A DNA stretch of 64,000 nucleotides, taken from positions 1,250,449-1,314,448 of the forward strand of contig NZ_FWYF01000001.1 in assembly GCF_900176375.1 (NCBI RefSeq). The letters run 5' to 3'. The DNA comes from Reichenbachiella faecimaris. GTDB lineage: Bacteria; Bacteroidota; Bacteroidia; Cytophagales; Cyclobacteriaceae. Made by a program: the position numbers and the translations under genes. The first letter of the stretch is position 1, and each line of letters begins with the position of its first letter. Below are positions 16,477 to 24,806 of this stretch, piece after piece. The notes beneath the pieces were generated by a model that saw only the letters and a program-made list of their open reading frames with translations, made no database searches and was not told the origin of the DNA.

Positions 16477-18057
16477 ATGAGAAAATTTATTATTCCCTTA
16501 TTTGTGGTTGCCTTCCTATTTAGCTGTGGAGAAGATGACATACTCAATGACTCGACTGACGACACTACGGATGACGAGATTGTAGACGAAACCTCAGACG
16601 ATGAGGATGTCATTGTCGCGTACGAAAGTGAATCATTTGACGATCTAACCATTGCTGATTTCGACCATATCGACACCCCTTATGAAGTAGAACTAAGTGC
16701 CTTATCAGCTGGGCGAATTCTGAAAGACTCAGATGATTTGGCCACTATGATTTCGGATCTATTAGATGGTGCGCTTATCTCTGTAGAAGAAGATGAATCT
16801 CGTGGGCTTTCTGTTTATGTGGTCAAGATTATCTTTGATGATGGCTCAGTCGTCAATGTAACTGTGGTTCAAGATATTTTTGAAATTTTATCTATCGAGG
16901 CCATTCCTTCTAACGATCTTCAAAGCGAAGTTTCAATAGATGGTTTTATTTCATTGGAGACAGCCATACAAACCGCTAATGAACTCATTGATGGGGACAT
17001 TGTGAGATGGGAAATTTCTTTAGAAGAAGACAATGTATTGGAATTTGAAATTCATATCGAAAGTACAGATGGTACGCGGTACGAAATAGAGCTGGATGCT
17101 GCTTCAGGAGAATTGATTGCTCAAAAAATATTCGAAAACGAAGAAGATGTGGCTGAGTTTGAAGAAGAAGCAGAAGAAGAAAACCCCGAAATCAGTTCGG
17201 ATATTTTAGCTGCTGTAGCCAATTTCATAGATGAAAGTGTGATATATGCTCAAACTGTGGACAATGAAGGTGATGGTATTGATGACTGGAATGTGCTCGT
17301 GGAGACTTCCTCTGGGGCTATTGTCGCTCTTGTCATTGATTCAAGCACGAAAGAACTGAAAGAAGCTACTGGAGATGCAGGGCCTTTTGATTACGAAATG
17401 AGCTTTCTGACGGATGGCGTGTCATTTTCGGAGCAACTTGCCACGGTCGAAGGTCAAATGTCTATAGACGTAGATCGATGGAATTATGGCTACCAAGTCA
17501 CTGCAGGATTCGAGTATTGGGGGCTAAACTTTTATGCTGAAGATGACAATGGAAATCTCACCACTGTGAGTATTCATGCAGCATCAGGTGAATGGGTCGA
17601 GAGCAATACGACTCCATCAGAAGCACTTCTTACACAACTGGAATCATATATCTCTGGCGATCTAGAATCTGCCTATCTGTATCAGAACGATGGTGTTCCG
17701 TTTTGGGATATCAAATTCTATACGACCACAGGAATTGAACTCAATATCTTCATTTATGACGATACTTATGAAATCATGAGAGCTTATGACAACGATAATG
17801 ACAGTGAAGACCTCTCGTATGATTTTAATTTTGGAGACGGTGCAGTCGTTGATTTACCTGAAGGCATAACTATAGCAGAGGACTTTTTGGGGGATTTTGA
17901 TGCCGTCTCGTACGATTGGATCTATTATGACAGCCAGGAAGTAGATGAGGTAGAATATAAAACACTCATTATTTCTCTTTATGACCCAAACCAGACGTAC
18001 TATGCTGTATGGATAGATGTGGAAACAGGTAGTGTGATTAAAGAAGAAATTTTTTAA
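16477..18057 (+). CDS. Acidic lipoprotein built from about six PepSY-like repeats
   Basis: The ATG at 16477 opens a lipoprotein signal, MRKFIIPLFVVAFLFSC, and is preferred to an upstream in-frame TTG. After an Asp/Glu/Thr-rich stretch come about six divergent repeats of 60-80 residues. Each has a helix, a strand pair, and an ending like EIELDAASGELIAQ, VVALVIDSSTKELKEA-type or AVWIDVETGSVIKEE. This D-x-x-[ST]-G-x-[LV] ending is the mark of PepSY/PepSY-like domains. The product (526 residues) is strongly acidic and should be a surface or periplasmic lipoprotein. PepSY domains elsewhere inhibit peptidases or bind metals; the target here is unknown. A strong terminator follows. Confidence 0.8.
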   Translation: MRKFIIPLFVVAFLFSCGEDDILNDSTDDTTDDEIVDETSDDEDVIVAYESESFDDLTIADFDHIDTPYEVELSALSAGRILKDSDDLATMISDLLDGALISVEEDESRGLSVYVVKIIFDDGSVVNVTVVQDIFEILSIEAIPSNDLQSEVSIDGFISLETAIQTANELIDGDIVRWEISLEEDNVLEFEIHIESTDGTRYEIELDAASGELIAQKIFENEEDVAEFEEEAEEENPEISSDILAAVANFIDESVIYAQTVDNEGDGIDDWNVLVETSSGAIVALVIDSSTKELKEATGDAGPFDYEMSFLTDGVSFSEQLATVEGQMSIDVDRWNYGYQVTAGFEYWGLNFYAEDDNGNLTTVSIHAASGEWVESNTTPSEALLTQLESYISGDLESAYLYQNDGVPFWDIKFYTTTGIELNIFIYDDTYEIMRAYDNDNDSEDLSYDFNFGDGAVVDLPEGITIAEDFLGDFDAVSYDWIYYDSQEVDEVEYKTLIISLYDPNQTYYAVWIDVETGSVIKEEIF

Positions 18058-18077
18058 ACTCTTTATAGATTGAAATC

Positions 18078-18115
18078 CAAAAGAGTCCTTGAATGATTTC
18101 AAGGACTCTTTTTTT
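18078..18115 (+). terminator. Terminator of the PepSY-repeat lipoprotein gene
   Basis: The perfect stem AAGAGTCCTTGAA/TTCAAGGACTCTT with a short loop is followed by a run of T. It also presents a reasonable stop on the other strand. Confidence 0.92.
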
Positions 18116-18181
18116 GTATATACATTTTAAAACAACAGGTCTGTTTTTTGCTCGTGTCCCATTAAGAGCACCCGAGCAGGA

Positions 18182-18739
18182 CTAAATAGCAGACAGACTA
18201 TTGGAAAAATTTCCTTTGATAGTAGAGTTGGTCGAAGTCAGGTCAATAACAAAACTAACCTTACTTTCTTCTGTAGTAACCTTAATGGTACCGCCAGTAA
18301 TTTGCTCATACTCACTTTTGTCCTCTATTTCTTCATCGTAGTTTGTAAGAATGTACCCTCCTGCAAAAGTAAATGGGTCTCTCTCTTCACCTTTTTCCAA
18401 AAAGGTATAAGTTCCTGATGACAATTCATTCTCATCTTGAGAATTGAAATCCAAATACAAGAAAGTACCATCTCCACTAAACTCACCAGACGAAGCACTC
18501 AATGTGACTGATGAAGCAGTCAAATACACTTCTACATCATAACTGTCTAGCCCTACATTTTCTCCTAGCAGTTCAAAATAGCCATGATCCAAATCATAAG
18601 ACACATCATTGTATACCACCAAGCTAGCGACCTCAAACAAATCGTCTACTGAATCCTCAGCATCATCATCAGAGCAAGACATCAATGCAGTAGAAATTAC
18701 AGCAGCCATCAAAAAAATTCTTTTACCAATTAGGTTCAT
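18182..18739 (-). CDS. Small acidic lipoprotein of unknown function
   Basis: The start at 18739 gives MNLIGKRIFLMAAVISTALM followed by SCSDDD, a clear lipoprotein signal with an acidic stretch after the lipid-bearing cysteine. The earlier in-frame ATG would only add residues before the signal and is rejected. The 185-residue mature part is beta-rich and acidic, with a repeated feel (VVYNDVSYDLDHGYFELLG, VYLTASSVTLSASSGEFSG). I do not recognise the family. Its 5' end and upstream region are duplicated in decayed form at 20081-20292. The gene is isolated, facing the terminator of the PepSY protein. Confidence 0.75.
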   Translation of the reverse strand: MNLIGKRIFLMAAVISTALMSCSDDDAEDSVDDLFEVASLVVYNDVSYDLDHGYFELLGENVGLDSYDVEVYLTASSVTLSASSGEFSGDGTFLYLDFNSQDENELSSGTYTFLEKGEERDPFTFAGGYILTNYDEEIEDKSEYEQITGGTIKVTTEESKVSFVIDLTSTNSTIKGNFSNSLSAI

Positions 18740-19095
18740 TTCAATAAGTTTTAATTTTAAAGACGCGAACATATTATAAAAAACATCTCGCTCCCTCTAA
18801 AAAGGGATAAAAAATTAACTTTTTATACTTTCATGAGGGGCCAACAATTCACAACCTGAATCGGGGTTCTTCCGCTCTATTGCCATTGTACTTTCATGGC
18901 ATTTGAAATACCTCAGAAGATTTCAGTCGCATTAGGAAATGCGACCGGGCAGGATTTTTAGTTTTAAAAACAGCGAAATTATACTACAGTATTCTATCTA
19001 CCAAGATGAACTAATTATAATTTTTGAATTATGGTTTTCATATACATTTTTATGTTATCCTTGCCATTTATTTATCATCAAACTAAAAAATCATA
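18740..19095. other. Spacer holding a duplicated leader region and a REP-like repeat
   Basis: This 356-base divergent spacer carries the upstream region of the lipoprotein gene (18740-18860), which recurs at 20171-20292, then the hairpin repeat at 18880-18946. The rest, up to the start at 19096, is AT-rich and presumably holds the promoter of the next gene. TATCCTTG at 19056-19063 is close to the -7 consensus. I see no gene in it. Confidence 0.6.
18880..18946. repeat. REP-like hairpin repeat, copy A
   Basis: It contains the perfect hairpin GTCGCATT-AGGA-AATGCGAC at 18926-18945. It is preceded by about 45 bases (CATTTGAAATACCTCAGAAG and neighbours) that are nearly identical at 20000-20049. 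Confidence 0.85.
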
Positions 19096-19839
19096 ATGAT
19101 TAAAATCAATCTAACACTACTCGTGTTTTTAGTAGTACAGGCGAGCTTTGCTCAAGTAAATGAGTCAGTGACATTAAACTACTTTGACATTAGTTTATCA
19201 TCAGAGATTTATGCTACGGTAGCTCCTAATGCTACTTTAGAAAATATTGCCAATGATATGGGTTCAGACGTAGGTGGCGCACTAGGAGAAACTATAGCAG
19301 AATTTCCTACTACTGGAAATGAAAAATCAGACCAGCTGAGAAATACTGTATACACAGAAATAGAAAACTTGACTTATCAAGCCTTTAGTGAGCAACTTAA
19401 GATTACCATAGAACCTAAGGAAAAGCTTCAAGGTAAAATCAGCTATTTCGGCCATTACCCTCATTTATTCAAATTCAAAAAGGTTTTAAAAAATGCACCA
19501 GGAGAGGACTTCTACATGAGCTATCAAGTAGACATGTACAAAGGTGGCATGGGAGTAGGTGCAATGGGCGTGCAAGTGGGAGGTAAAATAAAACCAACCA
19601 CAGTGATTCGGTTGGCTATTGCCGATAGCAAAGGTAAAGTAGTTCAGGAATTTGAGATCAAAGAAAAAACTGATATCGTAGTAGGGTCTACTAAAACTTC
19701 TGTAGGAAACGTGGAAGTGGGTAACGGCGAAAGCCCAGAAGATGTTAGCGCTAAAGTATTGCAAGTCTACCAAGATGCTCTAAATGTATTGATTGAAGAG
19801 TTTCAAAAGAAAAACAAGAAGGCTTACAAAAATGCTTAA
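19096..19839 (+). CDS. Secreted or periplasmic protein of unknown function (247 aa)
   Basis: A signal peptide (MIKINLTLLVFLVVQASFAQ) leads a soluble protein with a mixed alpha/beta look. Segments include a Gly-rich turn at GGMGVGAMGVQVGGKIKPTT and two basic strands (GHYPHLFKFKKVLK, VIRLAIADSKGKVVQEFEIK). The C-terminal helix is charged (LIEEFQKKNKKAYKNA). No catalytic motif is visible and I do not recognise the family. It is a single-gene unit with a strong terminator 40 bases after the stop, and is bordered on both sides by copies of the same hairpin repeat. Confidence 0.75.
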   Translation: MIKINLTLLVFLVVQASFAQVNESVTLNYFDISLSSEIYATVAPNATLENIANDMGSDVGGALGETIAEFPTTGNEKSDQLRNTVYTEIENLTYQAFSEQLKITIEPKEKLQGKISYFGHYPHLFKFKKVLKNAPGEDFYMSYQVDMYKGGMGVGAMGVQVGGKIKPTTVIRLAIADSKGKVVQEFEIKEKTDIVVGSTKTSVGNVEVGNGESPEDVSAKVLQVYQDALNVLIEEFQKKNKKAYKNA

Positions 19840-19878
19840 GCAAATAATCTACAGTTAGTATATCAAAAACTATGTAAG

Positions 19879-19914
19879 TAAGGTCTGAGGCATAAACTCA
19901 GACCTTATTTTTTT
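19879..19914 (+). terminator. Terminator of the 19096-19839 gene
   Basis: The perfect 11-bp stem TAAGGTCTGAG/CTCAGACCTTA with a 7-base loop is followed by seven T. Confidence 0.93.
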
Positions 19915-19999
19915 GAAGGTACCTAGAAGGTATCTAATGGATACAAATGAGTACTCGTGATTTGTGGCACATTGAGTACCTAATCTGCTCGATCGCAAT

Positions 20000-20070
20000 T
20001 GCATTGCGATTGTACTTTCGCGGGATTTGAAATGCCTCAGAAGATTTCAGTCGCATTAGGAAATGCGACC
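20000..20070. repeat. REP-like hairpin repeat, copy B
   Basis: The hairpin GTCGCATT-AGGA-AATGCGAC at 20050-20069 and its left flank match copy A almost base for base. A second small palindrome, TCGCAAT/ATTGCGA, lies just before it at 19993-20009. It abuts the truncated lipoprotein copy. Confidence 0.85.
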
Positions 20071-20080
20071 GCGGGAGTCC

Positions 20081-20292
20081 TCAGTAGCAGCAGCAGAGTA
20101 AAGAGTAAGAGGTCAATGCTGTAGAAATTAATGCAACCATCAAAACAATTCCTTTACCGATTAGGTTCATTTCAATAAGTTTTAGTTTTAAAGACACGAA
20201 CATATTATAAGAAATATCTCGCTCCATTTAAAAAGGGATGAAAAATCAACTTTTAGTACTTTCTTGAGGAGCCAACAATTCAGAACCTCAAT
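20081..20292 (-). pseudogene. Decayed 5' end of a duplicated lipoprotein gene
   Basis: On the minus strand an ATG at 20170 begins MNLIGKGIVLMVALISTALT, clearly the same signal peptide as the lipoprotein at 18182-18739. The lipobox cysteine has been lost and a stop follows at codon 30 (20081). The upstream 120 bases (20171-20292) also match the leader of the intact gene, including TTTCAATAAGTTTTA and GCCAACAATTCA. The rest of the gene is missing, and copy B of the hairpin repeat sits just beyond the break. This is a relic of a gene duplication; the leader may still carry a promoter firing into the repeat. Confidence 0.85.
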
Positions 20293-20391
20293 TTAACAAA
20301 CAGCGGATTCTTCTATTTCCAATCAGGCAGATCATCCTATTTACTTTTCTTATCTTCGCGACGGTAACATCCGTTGATTAAAACAGTTTCT

Positions 20392-20913
20392 ATGATCACC
20401 ATCATCAGCAGCACCAACCGCAAGAATTCAGTCTCTAAAAAGCTGGCACACATCTATCAGGGAATCCTAGAAGATAAAAAGATAGAAACAGAGATGATCT
20501 ACTTGGATGAATTGCCTGAGGATTTCATAGCTACAGCTTTATATGATCAATCTGGCAAAAACAAATTGTTCAATACCTTCAGAGAGAAGATGCTCAGGGC
20601 CGAAAAGATGGTGTTTATCGTGCCTGAGTACAATGGTTCATTTCCAGGTGTACTGAAAGCTTTTATTGATGGGCTGGCATTCCCCAATACCTTCCGTGAC
20701 AAGAAGGCAGCCTTGGTGGGTATATCGTCAGGGGTACAGGGCGCTGGATTGGCCCTGAGCCACCTAACAGATATTTTCAACTATTGCGGGACGCATGTGC
20801 TCGCTCAAAAGCCCAAACTATCCCGCATAGAAGAAAATTTGACAGAAAATAATCTTTCAGAATTGTACCACAGTCTGCTCGAAGAGCAAGTGGATAAACT
20901 ATTAAGATTTTAG
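20392..20913 (+). CDS. NADPH-dependent FMN reductase family flavoprotein
   Basis: The ATG at 20392 (MITIISSTNRKNSVSKKLA) starts exactly at the first strand of the flavodoxin-like fold, so the upstream in-frame TTG is not used. TNRKNSVS forms the FMN-phosphate loop, and VPEYNGSFPGVLKAFIDGL is the signature of the NADPH-dependent FMN reductase/azoreductase family. ALVGISSGVQGAGLALSHL supports the isoalloxazine-binding turn. At about 173 residues the length is usual. It reduces FMN, quinones or azo compounds in the cytoplasm. It converges on ftsZ; a perfect 13-bp hairpin lies between the two stops. Confidence 0.9.
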   Translation: MITIISSTNRKNSVSKKLAHIYQGILEDKKIETEMIYLDELPEDFIATALYDQSGKNKLFNTFREKMLRAEKMVFIVPEYNGSFPGVLKAFIDGLAFPNTFRDKKAALVGISSGVQGAGLALSHLTDIFNYCGTHVLAQKPKLSRIEENLTENNLSELYHSLLEEQVDKLLRF

Positions 20914-20923
20914 TAGATAGACT

Positions 20924-20952
20924 TTAGTATTTAGATAAGATCTAAATACTAA
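20924..20952. terminator. Hairpin between convergent FMN reductase and ftsZ
   Basis: TTAGTATTTAGAT and ATCTAAATACTAA form a perfect 13-bp stem with a 3-base loop, centred between the two convergent stop codons. It has no strong T-run, so it may act by stem stability or protect 3' ends of both transcripts. Confidence 0.75.
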
Positions 20953-20967
20953 CTACTCATATCTCCT

Positions 20968-22512
20968 TTAATCCGGTCTATCATGTAAAAATTTATTGTT
21001 GCCCAATTGATTATCATCGTTCAGATTGTACTTGGACACCAAACTCTCCGAAGAGGCCGGTACATTTTTCAAATTCACTTTTTTACGCTGATAAGCAGGC
21101 ACATCGAATTTCTCTTTGTAACTATTGGCATCTACTCCATCGTCATTGTTGATGCCATCCAATCGACGGCGTCTTTCCTCTGACTGTTCCATCAATAGGA
21201 TTTTCTTGGATGGCGGGTGAGCCATGCCATCTAGCTCTTCCAAAGGCTCGTCATAAGACACGTTTTTTGACTCCTCAAATAATTGTCTCATTTCGAGTTC
21301 GAATGGATCTTCTTCTTCAACCGCTTTAGGCTCAGACTCTGGTGATCTTTCAGGTTTCTCAAAAGAAAAGGATCTCATTTTCAATTGAAAATCTTCCTCG
21401 AAGGTATCTTCTTTCACCTCTTGAGGTTCGCTGGTAAAAAGGCTAGTTTGCGTATCCTTTTCCAGATCAAATACCGTTCTAGAAGGCTCCTGATTCTCAG
21501 CCTTTGGTGTAATCTTAATATGCTCTTCATCGCTAGACTCGGCCTCAAAACCCGTCGCAATGATCGTTACTCTTATACTATCGCCCAGTTCAGGATCCAC
21601 ACCGTGACCAAAGATCACTTCAGCATCGTCACCAGCTAGTTCCTGCATGAAGTCAGTGATTTCGGTTAATTCATCCATTTGGAGTTCTGCCTGATCACCA
21701 GAAATGATGGAAAGCAAAATCTTGTCTGCTCCTTCTATATTCTGATTGTTCAACAATGGAGAATTGATTGCCTCTTCAGCCGCTCTTCTTGCTCTGCTTT
21801 CTCCAGAAGTCTCAGCAGATCCCATAACTGCACCACCTGAATCCTTCATTACGGTTTTAACGTCTTCAAAATCCACGTTGACATAGCCAGGAACTGTAAT
21901 GATTTCCGCAATGCCTTTGGCAGCAGTAGTTAGCACGTTATCCGCTTGAGCGAATGCCTGATTGACAGACAAACTACCAAAAGCCTCGGTCAGTTTATCA
22001 TTCAATATCATCAGTACAGTATCGCAATTGGCCTTAAGTGCATCTACGCCTTCCATGGCCTGTCTCATTTTTTTCTTTCCTTCAAATTTGAAAGGAACAG
22101 TCACGATACCTACAGTCAGAATGCCTAACTCCTTAGCCACTTGAGCGATGACTGGAGCTGCACCCGTACCCGTACCGCCACCCATACCGGCAGTCACAAA
22201 CACCATTTTGGTATCCTCACTGAGCATGTTTCTAATTTCTTCTTTGTTTTCTAATGCTGCATTCTTCCCTTGCTCGGGATTAGCACCAGCACCCAGACCT
22301 TCCGTCAAATTCACTCCAATTTGGAGTTTGTTTGGAATTGGACTGGTATTTAGCGCTTGAGCATCCGTGTTGCAGACTATGAATTCTACTCCTGTGATGC
22401 CTTGGTTGTACATGTGGTTTACGGCATTACTACCGCCACCGCCTACACCGATCACCTTGATGATCGATTTGTGATGTGTAGGCAAATCAAATTTAAAACT
22501 ACTTTCTGTCAT
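20968..22512 (-). CDS. ftsZ: Cell division protein FtsZ
   Basis: This tubulin-like GTPase forms the cytokinetic ring. The N-terminal GTP-binding domain shows VIGVGGGGSNAVNHMYNQ, the tubulin signature GMGGGTGTGAAPVIAQVAK, and the T7 region with NVDFEDVKTVM. The core ends near residue 320. The remaining 190 residues form a long acidic linker, rich in Glu, Ser and Pro, before a short C-terminal tail (NNKFLHDRPD). This makes 514 residues in total, longer than the roughly 380 of E. coli, as is usual for Bacteroidota. Here 210 bases separate it from ftsA, far more than any other gap in the cluster, and a palindromic repeat occupies that gap. Confidence 0.97.
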   Translation of the reverse strand: MTESSFKFDLPTHHKSIIKVIGVGGGGSNAVNHMYNQGITGVEFIVCNTDAQALNTSPIPNKLQIGVNLTEGLGAGANPEQGKNAALENKEEIRNMLSEDTKMVFVTAGMGGGTGTGAAPVIAQVAKELGILTVGIVTVPFKFEGKKKMRQAMEGVDALKANCDTVLMILNDKLTEAFGSLSVNQAFAQADNVLTTAAKGIAEIITVPGYVNVDFEDVKTVMKDSGGAVMGSAETSGESRARRAAEEAINSPLLNNQNIEGADKILLSIISGDQAELQMDELTEITDFMQELAGDDAEVIFGHGVDPELGDSIRVTIIATGFEAESSDEEHIKITPKAENQEPSRTVFDLEKDTQTSLFTSEPQEVKEDTFEEDFQLKMRSFSFEKPERSPESEPKAVEEEDPFELEMRQLFEESKNVSYDEPLEELDGMAHPPSKKILLMEQSEERRRRLDGINNDDGVDANSYKEKFDVPAYQRKKVNLKNVPASSESLVSKYNLNDDNQLGNNKFLHDRPD

Positions 22513-22599
22513 GATGTGTTTCGTTTAATCTGTTCGTTTGAAATAGCTGCTACTGCAACTACCTACTTTTTTAGTTTATTTTCTTTTTGTCTTCTTTAA

Positions 22600-22682
22600 T
22601 TGTCATTTCGACTAAAGGGAGAAATCTTAATGTCACCTCAAAATTTTAATTAGATTTCTCAGCAGAGCTTCGAAATGACAAA
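22600..22682. repeat. Dispersed palindromic repeat, copy 2 (between ftsA and ftsZ)
   Basis: The left arm TTGTCATTTCGAC plus GGGAGAAATCT and the right arm AGATTTCTC plus TTCGAAATGACAA form an inverted repeat with an AT-rich centre. It matches copies at 761-852 and 36810-36897. It sits in the ftsA-ftsZ spacer on the path of the dcw transcript. Confidence 0.88.
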
Positions 22683-22722
22683 AGACAACGTCACTCGAAG
22701 TAATAATGAGTTTGGTTCGTTA

Positions 22723-24045
22723 TTATCGAGCTGAACCGTCCTCAAAATCGTCTATTAAAATGCCCTTGGTTTTCTCCAAAATCTTCTTCAAGATGTTGTC
22801 TGAGCTACCCGTTGGCTTTTTTCTTTTATCGTAATCTTTGATTACAGAATCTTCTAAGAAGTACCTGTTGTCTCTGTCATCCAAAGCTTTGAATCCGCAA
22901 AGCACTAGTCCTACGGAAGTAGCAAACATTGGACTCTTGATTGCATCCACTTTGCTTTTGCCTAGGTGTTCGTTAGGGAAACCTACACGAGCATCTAATC
23001 CAGTCATATACTCAAACAACTGCTTGATAGACACCAACTGAGAACCACCACCTGTGATTACAATGCCGCCCGCCAGTCTGTTTTCATAGCCGCTGGTAAT
23101 GATTTTGGTATGCACCATTTCAATGATTTCTTCCATTCTCGCTTCGATCACTCTTGCCAGATTCTTCACTGAAATTTCTTTAGGATCACGGTTTTTCAAC
23201 CCTGGAATAGAGACTACCTCATTTTCGTTTGCCATTTCGGCCAAAGCCTGACCAAATTTGGTCTTCAATATTTCTGCCTGATGATTCAGTACATTACAGC
23301 CATCTTTGATGTCTGATGTAATGATGTTGCCTCCGAATGGTATCACAGAGGTATGACGGATGATGTTTTCGTGGAAAATCGCGATGTCTGTAGTACCGCC
23401 CCCAATATCCACTAGGCATACGCCTGCTTCCTTTTCCTCGTCGCTCAATACTGACAAGCTAGAAGCCAATGGTTCCAGAATCAGGTTATCAATTTCCAAA
23501 CCAGCTCTTCGGACACATTTGTTGATATTCTGAATCGCATTGGTTTGCGCAGTGATCACGTGGAAGTCTGCTTCCAAACGAACACCAGACATACCTACCG
23601 GATCTTTGATGCCTTCTTCATAATCCACAATATAATCCTGTGGCATCACGTGAATGATCTCGCTCCCAGGTGGAATCACGATCTTGTACATGTCATTAGT
23701 GAGTCTGTTCACATCTTCAATCGTAATCTCATCATCAGAAGAATGTCTGATGATCGATCCGTGATGCACGGAGCTCTTGATATGCTGACCAGCTATACCC
23801 ACATTCACTACGCGAATGTCGATACCTGCCTGCTCTTCAGCTTCAGTGACTGCTTTTTTAATCGCATTAATAGTTTTGTCGATATTGGTCACGATGCCTC
23901 TGATTACCCCATCAGACACTGACTTACCCATACCGAGCACTTCGAGTTTACCGAACTCGTTTTTTCTGCCTACGATCGCACAAATCTTAGTTGTACCGAT
24001 GTCGAGACCTACAATGATTTCATTTGTTTCCATACCATTTATCAT
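22723..24045 (-). CDS. ftsA: Cell division protein FtsA
   Basis: This actin-like ATPase tethers FtsZ filaments to the membrane. Phosphate loops are VGLDIGTTKICAIVG and VCLVDIGGGTTDIAIF, and the adenosine motif is GGIVITGGGSQL. The 1C domain unique to FtsA lies between about residues 85 and 165. The C-terminal end contains a basic/hydrophobic stretch (KKILEKTKGILIDDF) suited to be the membrane-targeting helix. The start at 24045 overlaps the ftsQ stop as ATGA, which favours it over the ATG four codons later. It is expected to be translationally coupled to ftsQ. Confidence 0.96.
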   Translation of the reverse strand: MINGMETNEIIVGLDIGTTKICAIVGRKNEFGKLEVLGMGKSVSDGVIRGIVTNIDKTINAIKKAVTEAEEQAGIDIRVVNVGIAGQHIKSSVHHGSIIRHSSDDEITIEDVNRLTNDMYKIVIPPGSEIIHVMPQDYIVDYEEGIKDPVGMSGVRLEADFHVITAQTNAIQNINKCVRRAGLEIDNLILEPLASSLSVLSDEEKEAGVCLVDIGGGTTDIAIFHENIIRHTSVIPFGGNIITSDIKDGCNVLNHQAEILKTKFGQALAEMANENEVVSIPGLKNRDPKEISVKNLARVIEARMEEIIEMVHTKIITSGYENRLAGGIVITGGGSQLVSIKQLFEYMTGLDARVGFPNEHLGKSKVDAIKSPMFATSVGLVLCGFKALDDRDNRYFLEDSVIKDYDKRKKPTGSSDNILKKILEKTKGILIDDFEDGSAR

Positions 24046-24806
24046 TTACAGACGATTTGATTCTTGAATTTGAGGTTGACCGATGCATAAGTGTTCCAGC
24101 CTTTGTAAGGCAGGATTTGCTTATAAAAGGTCATTAATTTTCTAAATTTCTTTTCTATATCTTCAGGCTTGCCGAAGATGATTTCTTGTTTGGTCACTTG
24201 GGGTTCTAATACCACTTCTTGATTTTTCTCTACTCGTATAGCCGAGATTTGCGCACTCCAGAATTCGTTCTGACTAATGAATTGGAGTAATTCATAGATT
24301 TCCAATCCTTGCTGGGAGTTTTTAATGTTACCCTCATTGATCCAGTTGTCATTCGCCAAATGCATCAATACCACACGTGCCGTGTAGTGCTCTGATTCTG
24401 GCAAAATATCTCCTGCTACACCTATGTAGTAATCAGGTCCATTGGACACCACTACTCTAGCAATTGGGCGATTTTGGATAACTTCTATAGACATATTGCC
24501 TTCCAGATCAATGTATGCCTGAGCGTCATTCACAAACTGATGAGATTCAATGCGATTCTCCAATTCCTTCAGATTGAGGCTGCCAAAATCACTACTCAAG
24601 AGATAATCCTTACCTCTGTCATTGATCAGACTCAGTACATCTTCTTGATTGATGAAGTAGTTTTCAAACTGATTATCAATCAAAATGTGTACGTCATTGA
24701 TGTAGCGATCATTTTGACGAGAGTTGGTAAAACCAATAATAATCGCCAAACCGAATAGCACCAAACCGATTTTAAATGTCTTCCATATATGAATCAGCCA
24801 TTTCAT
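24042..24806 (-). CDS. ftsQ: Cell division protein FtsQ/DivIB
   Basis: This bitopic division protein has a short cytoplasmic N-terminus, one membrane helix (IGLVLFGLAIIIGF) and a periplasmic part. A POTRA-like segment follows the helix (VHILIDNQFENYFINQEDVLSLI), then the FtsQ/DivIB domain, with IEVIQNRPIARVVVSNG as the usual strand before the PDYYIGVAGDIL turn. At 254 residues it is normal. It links early and late divisome proteins (FtsL and FtsI). Both ends overlap neighbours by the four bases ATGA, with murC upstream and ftsA downstream, so translation is likely coupled. Confidence 0.92.
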   Translation of the reverse strand: MKWLIHIWKTFKIGLVLFGLAIIIGFTNSRQNDRYINDVHILIDNQFENYFINQEDVLSLINDRGKDYLLSSDFGSLNLKELENRIESHQFVNDAQAYIDLEGNMSIEVIQNRPIARVVVSNGPDYYIGVAGDILPESEHYTARVVLMHLANDNWINEGNIKNSQQGLEIYELLQFISQNEFWSAQISAIRVEKNQEVVLEPQVTKQEIIFGKPEDIEKKFRKLMTFYKQILPYKGWNTYASVNLKFKNQIVCK

